In this document: positions 25,763 to 35,794 of the stretch, piece after piece
Numbering within the stretch: the first letter of the stretch is position 1
Layout: the number at the start of each line of letters is the position of its first letter
Source: Paraflavitalea devenefica
Lineage (GTDB): Bacteria; Bacteroidota; Bacteroidia; Chitinophagales; Chitinophagaceae
DNA: 64,000 nucleotides
Reading direction: 5' to 3'
Assembly (NCBI RefSeq): GCF_011759375.1
Contig: NZ_JAARML010000003.1
Coordinates: 372,001-436,000 of the forward strand
The notes under the pieces: model-generated
Seen by the model: the letters and a program-made list of their open reading frames with translations, nothing else
Databases searched by the model: none
What the model was told of the DNA's origin: nothing
Program-made: the position numbers and the translations under genes

Positions 25763-28048
25763 ATGATGAAATTGGAGAACAACAGTAGCAGTAAACGTTC
25801 TTTTGTCAACAGGAAAATAGAAGCAGACTTAATTGTAACAGGCGGAGGCCTTTCGGGTGTATGCTGTGCCATTACAGCCGCCCGGCAGGGTTGTAAAGTA
25901 GTGCTGGTGCAGGACAGGCCGGTATTGGGCGGCAACTCCAGCAGTGAAGTGCGTTTATGGATATTGGGCGCTACCTCGCACATGGGCAATAACAATCGCT
26001 GGGCCAGGGAAGGTGGTGTAGTAGATGAAATACTGGTAGAGAATACTTACCGTAATCCGGAAGGCAATCCGGTTATCTTCGATACCATCTTACTGGATAA
26101 AGTAGTGAGTGAGCCGAACATCAAACTGCTGCTGAATACAGCAGTCTATGAAGTGGAAAAGAAAGACGAAAATACGATCCAGGCCGTAAAAGCATTCTGC
26201 AGTCAAAACCAGACAGAATATATTTTATCCGCTCCCTTGTTCTGTGATGCGTCAGGCGATGGAGTCGTTGGCTTCCTCGCAGGCGCGGCCTTCCGCATGG
26301 GAGCAGAAAGCAAAGAAGAGTTTGGTGAGCAGTTTGCTCCCTCCGCAGAATATGGCGAACTGCTGGGCCATACGTTGTACTTCTACAGCAAGGATACCGG
26401 CCGGCCGGTGAAGTACACGCCGCCGTCCTTTGCTTTGACAGACATCACAGAGATCCCCCGCTTCAAAACCTTCAATGCAAAAGACTTTGGCTGTAAGCTG
26501 TGGTGGATAGAATACGGTGGCCGCCTGGATACGGTGCATGATACCGAGCAGATCAAATGGGAACTATGGAAAGTGGTATATGGCGTATGGAATTACATCA
26601 AGAACTCCGGCAACTTTCCGGAAGCGGAAAACCTTACCCTCGAATGGGTAGGCACTATTCCCGGCAAACGGGAGAGCCGCCGCTTTGAAGGAGATTATAT
26701 GATGATACAGCAGGACATTGTGGAGCAGCGTCTGCAGGAAGATGCCGTGGCCTTTGGCGGCTGGTCTATCGACCTGCATCCTGCCGATGGTGTATTCAGT
26801 GAAAAGCCGGGCTGTAACCAATGGCATAGCAAAGGCATCTATCAAATACCTTATCGCAGTCTGTACAGTAAAAATATTACTAACCTCTTTTTGGGTGGCC
26901 GTCTCATCAGTGCTTCCCATGTAGCGTTTGGTTCCACCCGCGTAATGGCTACTGCGGCCTATGCTTCCCAGGCCGTGGGCATGGCTGCTGCTGTGTGTAC
27001 AGAAAGAAATATACTGCCGGCTGCTATCATCAGCAACCAGTATATCACACACCTGCAGCAGCGGTTGATGAAAAGCGGTCAACACATTCCGGGACTGACC
27101 TTGCACGATACAACAGACCTGGTGCAAACGGCTGCCATCACTGCTTCGAGTGAGCTGGTATTGCAGGAACTGCCCGAAGATAATTTCCTGAAACGGTTGG
27201 AGCTTTCCGTAGCGCAGATGGTGCCGCTGCAAAAAGGAAAGGTTGAACCTTTTGTTTTTCATGCACAGTCTGATATTGCTACTACCTTACAGGTAGAGCT
27301 GCGCGTCAGCAGTAAACCGGCCAATCATACCCCCGATATTACTATCGCCACCCAGGTGCTGGACATTCATCCCGGCAGGAACTGCATGCAGGTGCAATTT
27401 GATGGGGTGCTGGACAATACTACCTATGCCTTCATCACTTTCCTGAAGAACCCAGAGGTACAGCTTCATTTTTCAAAGAAGCGGGTTACTGGTATCTTAT
27501 CGGTATTCAACAGCGTTAATAAAGCGGTGAGTAACTATGGTAAGCAAACCCCGCCGGAAGATATTGGCATGGAGGCTTTTGAATTCTGGTGCCCGCAACG
27601 TCGCCCGGAAGGACACAATATTGCGTTTAAATATCCGGCAGGATTACCGGTATTCAAAGCGGAGCATATACGCAATGGGATAGACAGGCCTACAGACCAG
27701 CCCAATGCCTGGGTAGCTGACTGGCATGATAAAGCGCCGCAACTTACGCTTAGCTGGAAGACACCACAGGAGATCAGTCACATAGACCTGTTCTTTGATG
27801 CCGACTATGATCATCCGATGGAGTCCGTATTAATGCAGCATCCGGAATCAGTCATGCCTTTTTGTGTACGCAAGTACCGCGTAAAAGATGAAGCGGGGAA
27901 TATCCTTGCGGAGCAAAAAGACAATTATCAAACGCATAACCGTATATCCTTGCAGCAACCGGTTACTATAAAAAAGCTGGTCATTGAAGTAGAACACCCT
28001 TCTGCTGATGTGCCGGCGGCGGTTTTTGCAGTGCGTTGCTACAAATAA
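25763..28048 (+). CDS. FAD-dependent oxidoreductase of a glycan locus (FAD_oxidored family)
   Basis: The 761-residue protein has no signal peptide. It carries a dinucleotide-binding motif near the N-terminus (LIVTGGGLSGVCCAITAARQ, residues about 23-43), then VVLVQDRPVLGGNSSSEVRLW and the mid-protein FAD motif NLFLGGRLISASHVAFGSTRVMATAA. These fit the FAD_oxidored (PF12831-like) family, often encoded in Bacteroidota polysaccharide loci. The last 200 residues form a beta-sandwich with discoidin-like character (LSWKTPQEISHIDLFFDADYD). It likely oxidises a sugar or sugar derivative released by the locus enzymes, probably in the cytoplasm. It is the last gene of the second unit. Confidence 0.8.
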   Translation: MMKLENNSSSKRSFVNRKIEADLIVTGGGLSGVCCAITAARQGCKVVLVQDRPVLGGNSSSEVRLWILGATSHMGNNNRWAREGGVVDEILVENTYRNPEGNPVIFDTILLDKVVSEPNIKLLLNTAVYEVEKKDENTIQAVKAFCSQNQTEYILSAPLFCDASGDGVVGFLAGAAFRMGAESKEEFGEQFAPSAEYGELLGHTLYFYSKDTGRPVKYTPPSFALTDITEIPRFKTFNAKDFGCKLWWIEYGGRLDTVHDTEQIKWELWKVVYGVWNYIKNSGNFPEAENLTLEWVGTIPGKRESRRFEGDYMMIQQDIVEQRLQEDAVAFGGWSIDLHPADGVFSEKPGCNQWHSKGIYQIPYRSLYSKNITNLFLGGRLISASHVAFGSTRVMATAAYASQAVGMAAAVCTERNILPAAIISNQYITHLQQRLMKSGQHIPGLTLHDTTDLVQTAAITASSELVLQELPEDNFLKRLELSVAQMVPLQKGKVEPFVFHAQSDIATTLQVELRVSSKPANHTPDITIATQVLDIHPGRNCMQVQFDGVLDNTTYAFITFLKNPEVQLHFSKKRVTGILSVFNSVNKAVSNYGKQTPPEDIGMEAFEFWCPQRRPEGHNIAFKYPAGLPVFKAEHIRNGIDRPTDQPNAWVADWHDKAPQLTLSWKTPQEISHIDLFFDADYDHPMESVLMQHPESVMPFCVRKYRVKDEAGNILAEQKDNYQTHNRISLQQPVTIKKLVIEVEHPSADVPAAVFAVRCYK

Positions 28049-28090
28049 TGATACTGTTGTGTGAACCATTCATGAAGCGTCTTCGCCCTT

Positions 28091-28627
28091 TTAGGGGCCA
28101 CCGCTTTGTAGAGGTATAACCGAAAACGTATTGGCCCCATCGGGGCCACCCAAATAGCGGGAAGTATAAAGATGGTAAGAAGGCTTGCTGGCAGCCATTG
28201 TTTTGTGTTGCCGGCGGGCCTTTCCTTTTACACGTTGTGTTTGGCGATATGCAGTAGCTTTCACTACAATTGTCTCGGGTTCACTGGCCTGAACTGGTTG
28301 AACAGTATACATTTTGAGCAGGTAAGCCAGCACTTCTTCAACAGTCCATTCCTCCTTCAGCCAGGTCATGGCTTCACCGGTGAGCTTGCGGTACAGGCTG
28401 TGTTGTTTCCGATCAGCCGGCAGTGTGCGATATACGGCCGATGCAATGCGGGAGGCTTTGGCCAGCAGACCGGCATATTGCATCGTTTTGCGGAAGGCCG
28501 GGTCTTTCTTCACCCTTTTACCGGTCAGCGAACTGGCGGTACGCATAAAATACTTCCCATACATCTTGTAGATGCACACGGGACCAATGGTGCCCGTAAT
28601 GGGTGGTATGCCGGTGAATTTAGCCAT
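28091..28627 (-). CDS. Conserved Bacteroidota hypothetical protein
   Basis: The 178-residue protein opens with MAKFTGIPPITGTIGPVCIY and KMYGKYFMRTASSLTGKRVKKDP, the pattern of a small family common in Chitinophagaceae-type genomes and sometimes found in many copies. It is helical, basic and lacks a signal peptide. The tail (about 110-178) is low in conserved features. An overlapping plus-strand frame (28172-28630) is judged a shadow because only the minus frame has this family signature. It converges on the FAD oxidoreductase with a 42-bp gap. No function can be assigned. Confidence 0.65.
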   Translation of the reverse strand: MAKFTGIPPITGTIGPVCIYKMYGKYFMRTASSLTGKRVKKDPAFRKTMQYAGLLAKASRIASAVYRTLPADRKQHSLYRKLTGEAMTWLKEEWTVEEVLAYLLKMYTVQPVQASEPETIVVKATAYRQTQRVKGKARRQHKTMAASKPSYHLYTSRYLGGPDGANTFSVIPLQSGGP

Positions 28628-28965
28628 TGAACATAAACTGTTAATAACATATACTGCTTAAAATTAATAAATGTTGGCTACCAGGACAATACCATGAAGT
28701 GGGTAAAATGGCAGGGATATACAAACCATGTATCATCCTTGTGTGATCCTTGTGGGTTATAGCGCACTCAATATATAGATGACACAAAGATGGAAGAAGG
28801 ATTGGACGAGGAGGAGGTTTGGGAGGTCCCGTGCTAAAATCTGGCAGATTTGGCCATGTTCTGTGGCAAGCGAGATCATGCCTGGCAGTGGGACAAGCTT
28901 TGTCAGGCTTTAGAGCCGCTTGTCTTCCGGCTATCCTCCAACTGAGCGCCGTGGTAAAGGCGCAC
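28628..28965. other. 338-bp intergenic region without a convincing gene
   Basis: This stretch holds the presumed promoter of the minus-strand gene ending at 28091 and the 3' region of the sigma gene. A short hairpin GCGCC-N8-GGCGC lies at 28947-28964, right after the sigma stop codon, and could end its transcript. A weak plus-strand frame at 28819-29007 shows no family signal. Confidence 0.4.
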
Positions 28966-29529
28966 TTACCCCCTGAGCGTGGAGATCACAAGGATCAGGG
29001 CCGATAGCCTCTCCGGCGTAAAATGATTACGCAGGGTATACAGCGCCTCATTCATCTGTTTTTCAATAGTATTGGTGCTAATCTGGAGTTGGTCGGCTAT
29101 TTCCCGGTGCGACAGGCCCTCTTCCTTCACCAGGCGGTAAATGATCCTGCGCCTCGGTGGCAGGGCTTGTACCGCCTTATCATAATCCTGTAATACCTCT
29201 TTCAATAACAGTTGCTCATCGGCGGTGCAAACAGCAGCCTGCTGTTGCTGGTAGCGATTTTCCCGCAGTGCTTCCCGGGCAGACTTCCGCACATAATCAA
29301 TGATCAGGTTGTGCGCATACTTACGCAGAAGGTGAAGGATGGTATCGTCATCCTGCACTTTGTCCATCTTTTCCCAAAGCCTGATGTAACATTCCTGTAC
29401 AATATCATCGGCCACCGCAGGATTCCGTACGTTGTGTTGTACGAAACCAATGAGGCGGTCCTTCGTTGAAAAGTACATCTTTTCATAGCGCGCTGTCAGT
29501 GCCTTTTTATTGTTGATGGAGAATGCCAT
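28966..29529 (-). CDS. ECF RNA polymerase sigma factor (FecI-like)
   Basis: The 187-residue protein has region 2 (RLIGFVQHNVRNPAVADDIVQECYIRLWEKM, about 24-54) and region 4 (LPPRRRIIYRLVKEEGLSHREIADQLQISTNTIEKQMNEAL, about 124-164), the normal size and layout for an ECF sigma factor. It would direct transcription of the SusC/SusD-like pair downstream of FecR. It is transcribed away from the FecR gene, with about 180 bp between the starts. In most Bacteroidota loci sigma and anti-sigma genes point the same way. Confidence 0.93.
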   Translation of the reverse strand: MAFSINNKKALTARYEKMYFSTKDRLIGFVQHNVRNPAVADDIVQECYIRLWEKMDKVQDDDTILHLLRKYAHNLIIDYVRKSAREALRENRYQQQQAAVCTADEQLLLKEVLQDYDKAVQALPPRRRIIYRLVKEEGLSHREIADQLQISTNTIEKQMNEALYTLRNHFTPERLSALILVISTLRG

Positions 29530-29711
29530 GGAAAGGAGATGAAGCCCTGCATTAAAATAGGTGAGGCAAAGTTGATCATCCTGTTTTTGAAATGACGGCT
29601 ATACAGGAGAATTAATAATTCCTTAATTGGAACCGGCTGTGCAATGTTAAGGATGTATTAACTCCAAAAAGGGAGTAGTGGCAAAGGCTTTGGGTGTCGT
29701 GTTATACAGGT

Positions 29712-30719
29712 ATGCTGGAAAAAGAATTACTGCGCAGGTACCTGGATGGTCAATGCACCGAAGAAGAAAAATTATTGGTGAGGAAATACCTGGCCGGTAA
29801 TGACAATAACCTTCCCGGCATGGATGCATTGCTGCATGACTCCTGGCAGCAAAGCAATAATGCCATTGTGCCGGAAGAGGAAACCATGAAGCACTTGCAA
29901 AAGTTGCGGGACCAATTGTACCCGGATGTAAACGGTGTAGTACCTATGCGCCGGCGTTCCCTCCGGTACCTCTATTATGCTGCTGCAGTAATGGTGGCAG
30001 CCATCGTAATACCCCTCTTTTTGTGGCGTTCTCCCAAGCCGGAGCAGGTTGTGGCTGTTGCCGTATGGGATTCTGTGTCCAATGCCGGAAGTACTTCCAT
30101 ACATATCACATTGCCCGATAGTTCAACCGCGTGGATAAGCCCCAACAGTACCCTGCGCTGGAATATGCATAATCATGGCCGGCGTATAGTGCAGTTGGAA
30201 GGAGAAGCTTTCTTCGATGTGACCCATCATCGGGATGCACCTTTTATAGTACAAACCGGTAATATCAACACAAGGGTATTGGGCACTGCCTTCAATATTG
30301 AATCCTACCGGCATGAACCGGCAGTGCGGGTGTCGCTGGTGCGGGGAAAAGTGGCTATAGAAAAGCAATGGGCAGGACCGGATCATATACAGACCATCGA
30401 AACATTGCAACCTGGTGAAATGCTGAGTTACCGGAAGGCCGATAGTACTACCCGTAAAGAGACCCTGATCATTACTGATATCCGGCAGTGGACCGGTGGA
30501 TACCTTGTACTGAACGATGTGCCGCTGCCGGATGCACTCCGGCGTATTGCGGCGAGAAATCATGTTTCCTTTATTTATGACGATAAGATCAGCAACAGCC
30601 GCAAGCGGGTAAGCACCGTATTTAAGAATGAAACTACCGGACAAATGCTGGATATTATCGGGTTTATCACCGGCTGTCAACACAGGAAAAAAGGAAACGA
30701 CCAGATAGAAATATATTAA
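29712..30719 (+). CDS. FecR-family anti-sigma factor
   Basis: The ATG at 29712 is preferred over a GTG 18 bp upstream, since it gives the usual cytoplasmic start (MLEKELLRRYLDGQCTEEEK). The 335-residue protein has a cytoplasmic sigma-binding part, one membrane helix at about 86-103 (LYYAAAVMVAAIVIPLFLW), a FecR domain (SIHITLPDSSTAWISPNSTL, VQLEGEAFFDVTH, FIVQTGNINTRVLGTAFNI) and a C-terminal DUF4974-type domain (DVPLPDALRRIAARNHVSF). It would hold the adjacent sigma factor until the STN domain of the following SusC reports substrate. Confidence 0.92.
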   Translation: MLEKELLRRYLDGQCTEEEKLLVRKYLAGNDNNLPGMDALLHDSWQQSNNAIVPEEETMKHLQKLRDQLYPDVNGVVPMRRRSLRYLYYAAAVMVAAIVIPLFLWRSPKPEQVVAVAVWDSVSNAGSTSIHITLPDSSTAWISPNSTLRWNMHNHGRRIVQLEGEAFFDVTHHRDAPFIVQTGNINTRVLGTAFNIESYRHEPAVRVSLVRGKVAIEKQWAGPDHIQTIETLQPGEMLSYRKADSTTRKETLIITDIRQWTGGYLVLNDVPLPDALRRIAARNHVSFIYDDKISNSRKRVSTVFKNETTGQMLDIIGFITGCQHRKKGNDQIEIY

Positions 30720-30816
30720 TACTACCAGGAGCAGGTAAAAGAAAGCAGGGTTGCAGCGAACAACCCTGCCGGTAAAAAACCTCTTTTACAAGGTTCTTAA
30801 AACTCAAACCAAAGTT

Positions 30817-33800
30817 ATGCTGAATCATGCATTCTTCCATCTCCTGTTACGCGCAGGCATTTGCTGTATGGTATTCCTGCTGACCGTTTTTCAAAAAGGC
30901 ATTGCCCAGGAGCGCTTCAGCGACCTGACCCAAAAGGTCAATTTTACAGCGCCGGTTGCCGATGTGGCCATGCTGATGGAATCGTTACAAAGTCAGACGG
31001 ATTATGTTTTTTCTTTTGAGAAGCCGGTTATGTCGGCAGTAAAACTTTCCAATGTCCGTTTTGAGCATACACCGCTGCGGGAAGTGCTGTTGTGGTTGCA
31101 GGATAAACATCGTTTGTCTTTCCTGGTGTCCGGAAAAAACATTGCTGTTAAAAAACTGGCTGCTGCAGGAAAAAAAGAAAACATGGCCGCGGGTGAACGT
31201 ACCATCCATGGTACCCTTAAAGATAATCAAAGCGGGGAAGGTGTGCCCGGCGCGGTGATCAGTACAGGCAATAAAATGACGCTTACTGATTCTACAGGTG
31301 CTTTCTCTGTCCTGTTACCCGATGGTAAAGCTTCCCTGCAGATCAGCTCAGTAGGGTATATCACAAAGTCAATACCCGCTGCTGAGATCACCAATCCTTT
31401 GCACATCACCTTAAAAAGAGACCAGGCTCAACTGGAGAATGTAGTGGTAACAGCGCTGGGCATTCGCCGGGAAGAACGGTCACTGGGCTATGCTGCCCAA
31501 ACGGTGGGAGAGAAAACGGTAAAAGATGCAAAGACCAACAACTGGGCAAATGCCCTCACAGGAAAAGTAGCCGGGTTGAACATTATGGGAACCGGATCGG
31601 GACCCATGGGTTCTTCAAGGATCACCCTGCGGGGCGAATCGTCGCTAAACCTCGACAATAACCAGGCATTGATCGTGATAGATGGCGTACCCATCAGCAG
31701 CAAAATTACCGGTACGGGTTTCAGCTCACACCTGTCGGCCGATAACCCGGTAGATTATGGTTCCAATGTATCGGACATTAACCCGGATGATATCGAAAAG
31801 ATAACGGTGCTGAAAGGGCCGGGAGCTACAGCGCTGTATGGCAGCCGTGCTGCCGGCGGGGCTATTATCATCACTACTAAATCGGGCGGTCGTGATAAAG
31901 GATTGGGTATTACCTATAACCTGAATGTAAGCATAGATGATGTGAACCGCTGGCCCGATTATCAATATGAATATGGAGAAGGACGTGTAGATACTTATTA
32001 TTCCTATGGCGATAGTCCGGATGGCGCCAATACCAGTACTTCGGCAGGAGGGGGCCGTTCCTGGGGTCCTAAATACAATGGACAACTATATTTTCAATAC
32101 AATCCCAATGCACCTGATGGCAAACCTACCGAACGTACGCCCTGGGTGCCTTATAAAGATTCGCGCAAAGGCTATTTCCGGGTGGGCCATACCATTTCAA
32201 ACAGTATAGCCATTGAAGGTGCCGGTGATAAAGGCAGTATGCGTTTATCGGTTACCCACTTAAAAAATGAATGGATCATTCCCAATACCGGTTATGAAAG
32301 GATCAATGCTGCTTTGTCGGTCATGCAAAAAGTGACGGATAAGCTGAAGATCAATGCCAAGGTAAATTATGCCCACAAGCAAAGTGATAACCTGCCGGCG
32401 GCGGGCTATAATAACCAAACGCTGATGTACTTCCTCATCATTGGTACTACTACTAATGTAAAACCTGAATGGTTCAAGCCTTACTGGATGCCGGGCCTGG
32501 AACAGGTGCAACAGCGCCGGCCTTTTTATGCTGGCCCCGATAATCCTTACCTCGGTATGTATGAGATGCTGAATAAGATGAAGAAGAACAGTGTAACCGG
32601 TAATATCTCTGCTACCTATGAATTCTCTCCCAAACTGGAGCTGATGGTACGATCGGGCATTGATATGGGTATGGAACTGCGTTCCCAGCAACGTCCGTTC
32701 AGCATGACCAAATACCCGCGGGGCATGTTCCGTACACAGGATGTATTCAGCTATGAAGTAAATACAGATGCGTTGCTTACCTGGCGCGACCAGCTTACCC
32801 ATAAGATCAAGTACAGTGTTTCAGCAGGCGCCAATGCCATGCGCCAGTCTTATGATTTTGACGGTATGTACGCCGATCAGTTATCGCAACCCGGCGTATA
32901 CCAGATATCCAACAGCCTTGATCCTGCCGTGGCCGATCCACAGCGCAGCAGGAAAGCGATCAACAGCCTGTATGGCCTGGGGCAAATTTCCTATGACGAA
33001 AAGATCTTTGTGGATGTTACCGGCCGTAACGACTGGTCAAGCACCCTGCCTTATTCCAACAATTCTTTCTTTTATCCTTCTGTGAGCACCAGCTTTGTGC
33101 TGGACCAACTGTTTACGCTTCCGGCGGCGGTTTCCTTTGCCAAGCTGCGCTTGTCCTGGGCGCAGGTGGGCAATGATACCAGGCCTTATCAAACCAGTAA
33201 ATACTATAATGGCATTTATGGCAATAGCTTTACCAATCCGTCCGTACTCTATAACGCCAACCTGAAACCAGAGATCACCACCAGCTATGAGGCAGGCATT
33301 GATCTTCGTTTATTCAGGAACCGGCTGGGTCTTGATGTGGCAGTGTACACCAATAACAGCCGTAACCAGATCATTGCCATACCACTGGACCAGACTTCGG
33401 GGTATTACAGTAAAATGGTGAATGCCGGGTTGATCAATAGCCGCGGTGTGGAGGTGAAGCTCACCGGTAAGCCTGTTGAAGGGCGGCGATTTAACTGGAC
33501 TTCTACACTCACCTGGTCCTTGAACCGCAGTTACGTAAAAGAACTGGCCGACGGCATCACCAGCCAGGTTATTTATGCGCATGGTTCTGATGTTACCATC
33601 GAAGCAAGGGTAGGAGGACGTATGGGCGATCTGTATGGTAAAGGATTTCAACGTTCACCGGAAGGAAAGATCATCTATACTTCTACCGGTGTTCCTGCTA
33701 CATTGGACCCTGTGGCCAGAAAGTGGGGCAATGCCTTTGCCGACTGGAAGGCTGGTTGGCTGAATGAATTTACCATTAAAAATTTCAGAATAAGCCTCCT

Positions 33801-34272
33801 GGTGGATGGACAGAAAGGTGGTGATATGTTTTCACAGACCAACCACAAGAACAACGAGTTTGGCAATACCAAAGTCACCTTGCCTGGCCGTGATGGCGGT
33901 ATTGTGGGCGATGGGGTGGTATTGGGCGCTGATGGAAAATATCAGCCCAATACGGTGAAGGTGAATGCAAGGGCCTATTATGAGAACGTATATGCGAGAA
34001 GCAATGCAGAGATGAATATTTTCGATGCCTCCTTCCTCAAGATCAGGGAAGCACGTATTGAATACAACCTGCCCCCAAAATTATTGAGTAAAATAAGGTT
34101 TAAACAAACCACCATTGCGGTGTACGGAAGGGAGCTGTTCAACTTCACCAAATTCCCGGCCTTTGATCCGGAAGGTGGCAACCTCAATAGCGGTACCCTT
34201 ACGCCCGGTGTAGAACTGGCGCAGTTCCCTTCTACCAGGAATATGGGTATCAATCTTACATTCAAATTCTAA
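30817..34272 (+). CDS. SusC/RagA-family TonB-linked transporter with STN signalling domain
   Basis: The ATG at 30817 gives 1151 residues with a signal peptide (LLLRAGICCMVFLLTVFQKG). An STN (secretin/TonB short N-terminal) domain at about 40-120 (QSQTDYVFSFEKPVM ... LREVLLWLQDKHRLSFLV) is followed by a carboxypeptidase-regulatory-like domain (IHGTLKDNQSGEGVPGAVIS). Then come the plug (VVTALGIRREERSLGYAAQT, ALIVIDGVPI, GPGATALYGSRAAGGAIIITT) and a beta barrel ending in MGINLTFKF. The STN domain contacts FecR and explains the preceding regulators. Its cargo is unknown: SusCs of this type import peptides, metal chelates or glycans. Confidence 0.95.
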   Translation: MLNHAFFHLLLRAGICCMVFLLTVFQKGIAQERFSDLTQKVNFTAPVADVAMLMESLQSQTDYVFSFEKPVMSAVKLSNVRFEHTPLREVLLWLQDKHRLSFLVSGKNIAVKKLAAAGKKENMAAGERTIHGTLKDNQSGEGVPGAVISTGNKMTLTDSTGAFSVLLPDGKASLQISSVGYITKSIPAAEITNPLHITLKRDQAQLENVVVTALGIRREERSLGYAAQTVGEKTVKDAKTNNWANALTGKVAGLNIMGTGSGPMGSSRITLRGESSLNLDNNQALIVIDGVPISSKITGTGFSSHLSADNPVDYGSNVSDINPDDIEKITVLKGPGATALYGSRAAGGAIIITTKSGGRDKGLGITYNLNVSIDDVNRWPDYQYEYGEGRVDTYYSYGDSPDGANTSTSAGGGRSWGPKYNGQLYFQYNPNAPDGKPTERTPWVPYKDSRKGYFRVGHTISNSIAIEGAGDKGSMRLSVTHLKNEWIIPNTGYERINAALSVMQKVTDKLKINAKVNYAHKQSDNLPAAGYNNQTLMYFLIIGTTTNVKPEWFKPYWMPGLEQVQQRRPFYAGPDNPYLGMYEMLNKMKKNSVTGNISATYEFSPKLELMVRSGIDMGMELRSQQRPFSMTKYPRGMFRTQDVFSYEVNTDALLTWRDQLTHKIKYSVSAGANAMRQSYDFDGMYADQLSQPGVYQISNSLDPAVADPQRSRKAINSLYGLGQISYDEKIFVDVTGRNDWSSTLPYSNNSFFYPSVSTSFVLDQLFTLPAAVSFAKLRLSWAQVGNDTRPYQTSKYYNGIYGNSFTNPSVLYNANLKPEITTSYEAGIDLRLFRNRLGLDVAVYTNNSRNQIIAIPLDQTSGYYSKMVNAGLINSRGVEVKLTGKPVEGRRFNWTSTLTWSLNRSYVKELADGITSQVIYAHGSDVTIEARVGGRMGDLYGKGFQRSPEGKIIYTSTGVPATLDPVARKWGNAFADWKAGWLNEFTIKNFRISLLVDGQKGGDMFSQTNHKNNEFGNTKVTLPGRDGGIVGDGVVLGADGKYQPNTVKVNARAYYENVYARSNAEMNIFDASFLKIREARIEYNLPPKLLSKIRFKQTTIAVYGRELFNFTKFPAFDPEGGNLNSGTLTPGVELAQFPSTRNMGINLTFKF

Positions 34273-34294
34273 CTTATTGCAAAAGCAGTTATTT

Positions 34295-35782
34295 ATGTGT
34301 AACCGTATACTATACTTTATCATTTTGTGCTGTGGGGTTTTCCTGGCTTCCTGCACCAAAAACTTTGAGGAGATCAATACCGATCCCATACGTCCTACCA
34401 CCATTACACCCGGCGTTTTGCTGGGACAAATGCAGTACCGTTTTGTGAATACCAGTATTGCGAGGGCTAAAGGCTTTACGCATGAACTGATGCAGGTAAC
34501 CGCCCCGCGTGAAAGCACCAGTGGCGGCGCTCACCGTTACGTGATAACCGGGGAAACCGGCAGCAGCTTATGGGATGGATTTTATTCGAGGATGACCGAC
34601 CTGGAAGACCTGTATACTATATCCACTACGCTGAAAGAAGATAACTACAAAGCTATTGCGCTGATCTATAAGGCCTGGTCTTATTCCATACTTACAGATG
34701 GTTTTGGTGATATCCCTTTTTCACAAACGGCGCGGGCAAAAGAGGGCATTGTAACACCTGCGTTTGACAGTCAGAAGGACATTTATGTAACGCTGCTGGA
34801 ATACCTCGATACTGCCAATAACCTGCTCAATACTTCCAAAGCGCTGACCTATTCCGGGGATATTGTGTACAATGCGAACCCAAGTCCGGGAACAGGTGGT
34901 GCGGGAGTACTTAAATGGAAGAAGTTCTGTAACTCTTTAAAGCTGCGTTTATTGCTGCGTATCTCAAAGCGTAACGGGGAAATAGATGTGAACGGACAGA
35001 TCAATACCATTTTAAGTGATGCGGCTAAATACCCGGTGTTCACTGCTACCACAGATGACGCTATTCTTCGTTATCCCGGCACCAATCCTTATTATAACCC
35101 GTATTATAATGAAAGAGACCTGGGCTGGCGGCAAAATGATTATTACACCTTGTTCTTCATGAATAAAATGAATACCGACGACGACCCCCGGCGGGGAGTG
35201 TGGGCCACCACCGTAAAAGTAAATGGGGTGGATACCTATACCGGTATTGAAAGCGGCTACCCAAGTACCACCGTATACGTAACCGATAAAAATTCCAGTT
35301 ATAAAGATGCTTTAAAAACTTCTCCGCTGCTGGGGGTGATGATGACCTGCGCCGAACTGGAATTTATCAAAGCAGAACTGGCTCTGAAGGGCTTTGCTAC
35401 CGGTAATACAGCAAAGAAGCATTATGAGAACGGCATCACTGCTTCTATGGCGCAGTGGGGAGCTGTAATGCCTGCCGGCTATCTGCAACAACCAGGCGTT
35501 GTATACAACGAGGCAGGAAGCACGGAAAGCCAGTTGGAACAGATCATGCTGCAGAAATATTATGCGTATTATTTTGTTGACTGCCAGGCATGGTTTGAAA
35601 AAAGGAGAACAGGTTATCCTATACTGCCAAGAGGCAGTGGTATTCCTGCAGAAAACCAGTTCCCTTCCCGCTTCCTCTATCCCGGTTACCTGCAGTCACT
35701 AAACCCCGATAACCTGCAGAAGGCCATACAGGCTCTCGGTGGAAAAGATATAAGCACGGTAAAAGGATGGTGGGAGAAATAA
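34295..35782 (+). CDS. SusD/RagB lipoprotein (SusD-like_2 type)
   Basis: The ATG at 34295 gives 495 residues with lipobox FLASC and the opening TKNFEEINTDP, characteristic of the SusD-like_2 group. Further motifs include AIALIYKAWSYSILTDGFGDIPFS, KLRLLLRISKR, TCAELEFIKAELALKGF and MLQKYYAYYFVDCQAWFEKRRTGYP. It would sit on the SusC partner as a surface substrate receptor. It starts 22 bp after SusC. A slightly longer TTG start (34277) is possible but would spoil the signal peptide. Confidence 0.93.
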   Translation: MCNRILYFIILCCGVFLASCTKNFEEINTDPIRPTTITPGVLLGQMQYRFVNTSIARAKGFTHELMQVTAPRESTSGGAHRYVITGETGSSLWDGFYSRMTDLEDLYTISTTLKEDNYKAIALIYKAWSYSILTDGFGDIPFSQTARAKEGIVTPAFDSQKDIYVTLLEYLDTANNLLNTSKALTYSGDIVYNANPSPGTGGAGVLKWKKFCNSLKLRLLLRISKRNGEIDVNGQINTILSDAAKYPVFTATTDDAILRYPGTNPYYNPYYNERDLGWRQNDYYTLFFMNKMNTDDDPRRGVWATTVKVNGVDTYTGIESGYPSTTVYVTDKNSSYKDALKTSPLLGVMMTCAELEFIKAELALKGFATGNTAKKHYENGITASMAQWGAVMPAGYLQQPGVVYNEAGSTESQLEQIMLQKYYAYYFVDCQAWFEKRRTGYPILPRGSGIPAENQFPSRFLYPGYLQSLNPDNLQKAIQALGGKDISTVKGWWEK

Positions 35783-35794
35783 TAATTTAAAATT

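Noticed and set aside
28172..28630. Plus-strand 152-codon frame opposite the conserved hypothetical gene
   Set aside because: Only the minus-strand frame shows the family-like opening MAKFTGIPPITGTIG and a normal composition; the plus frame has no recognisable features.
28819..29007. 62-codon frame after the sigma gene
   Set aside because: No features of a real protein, and its end overlaps the sigma gene on the other strand.
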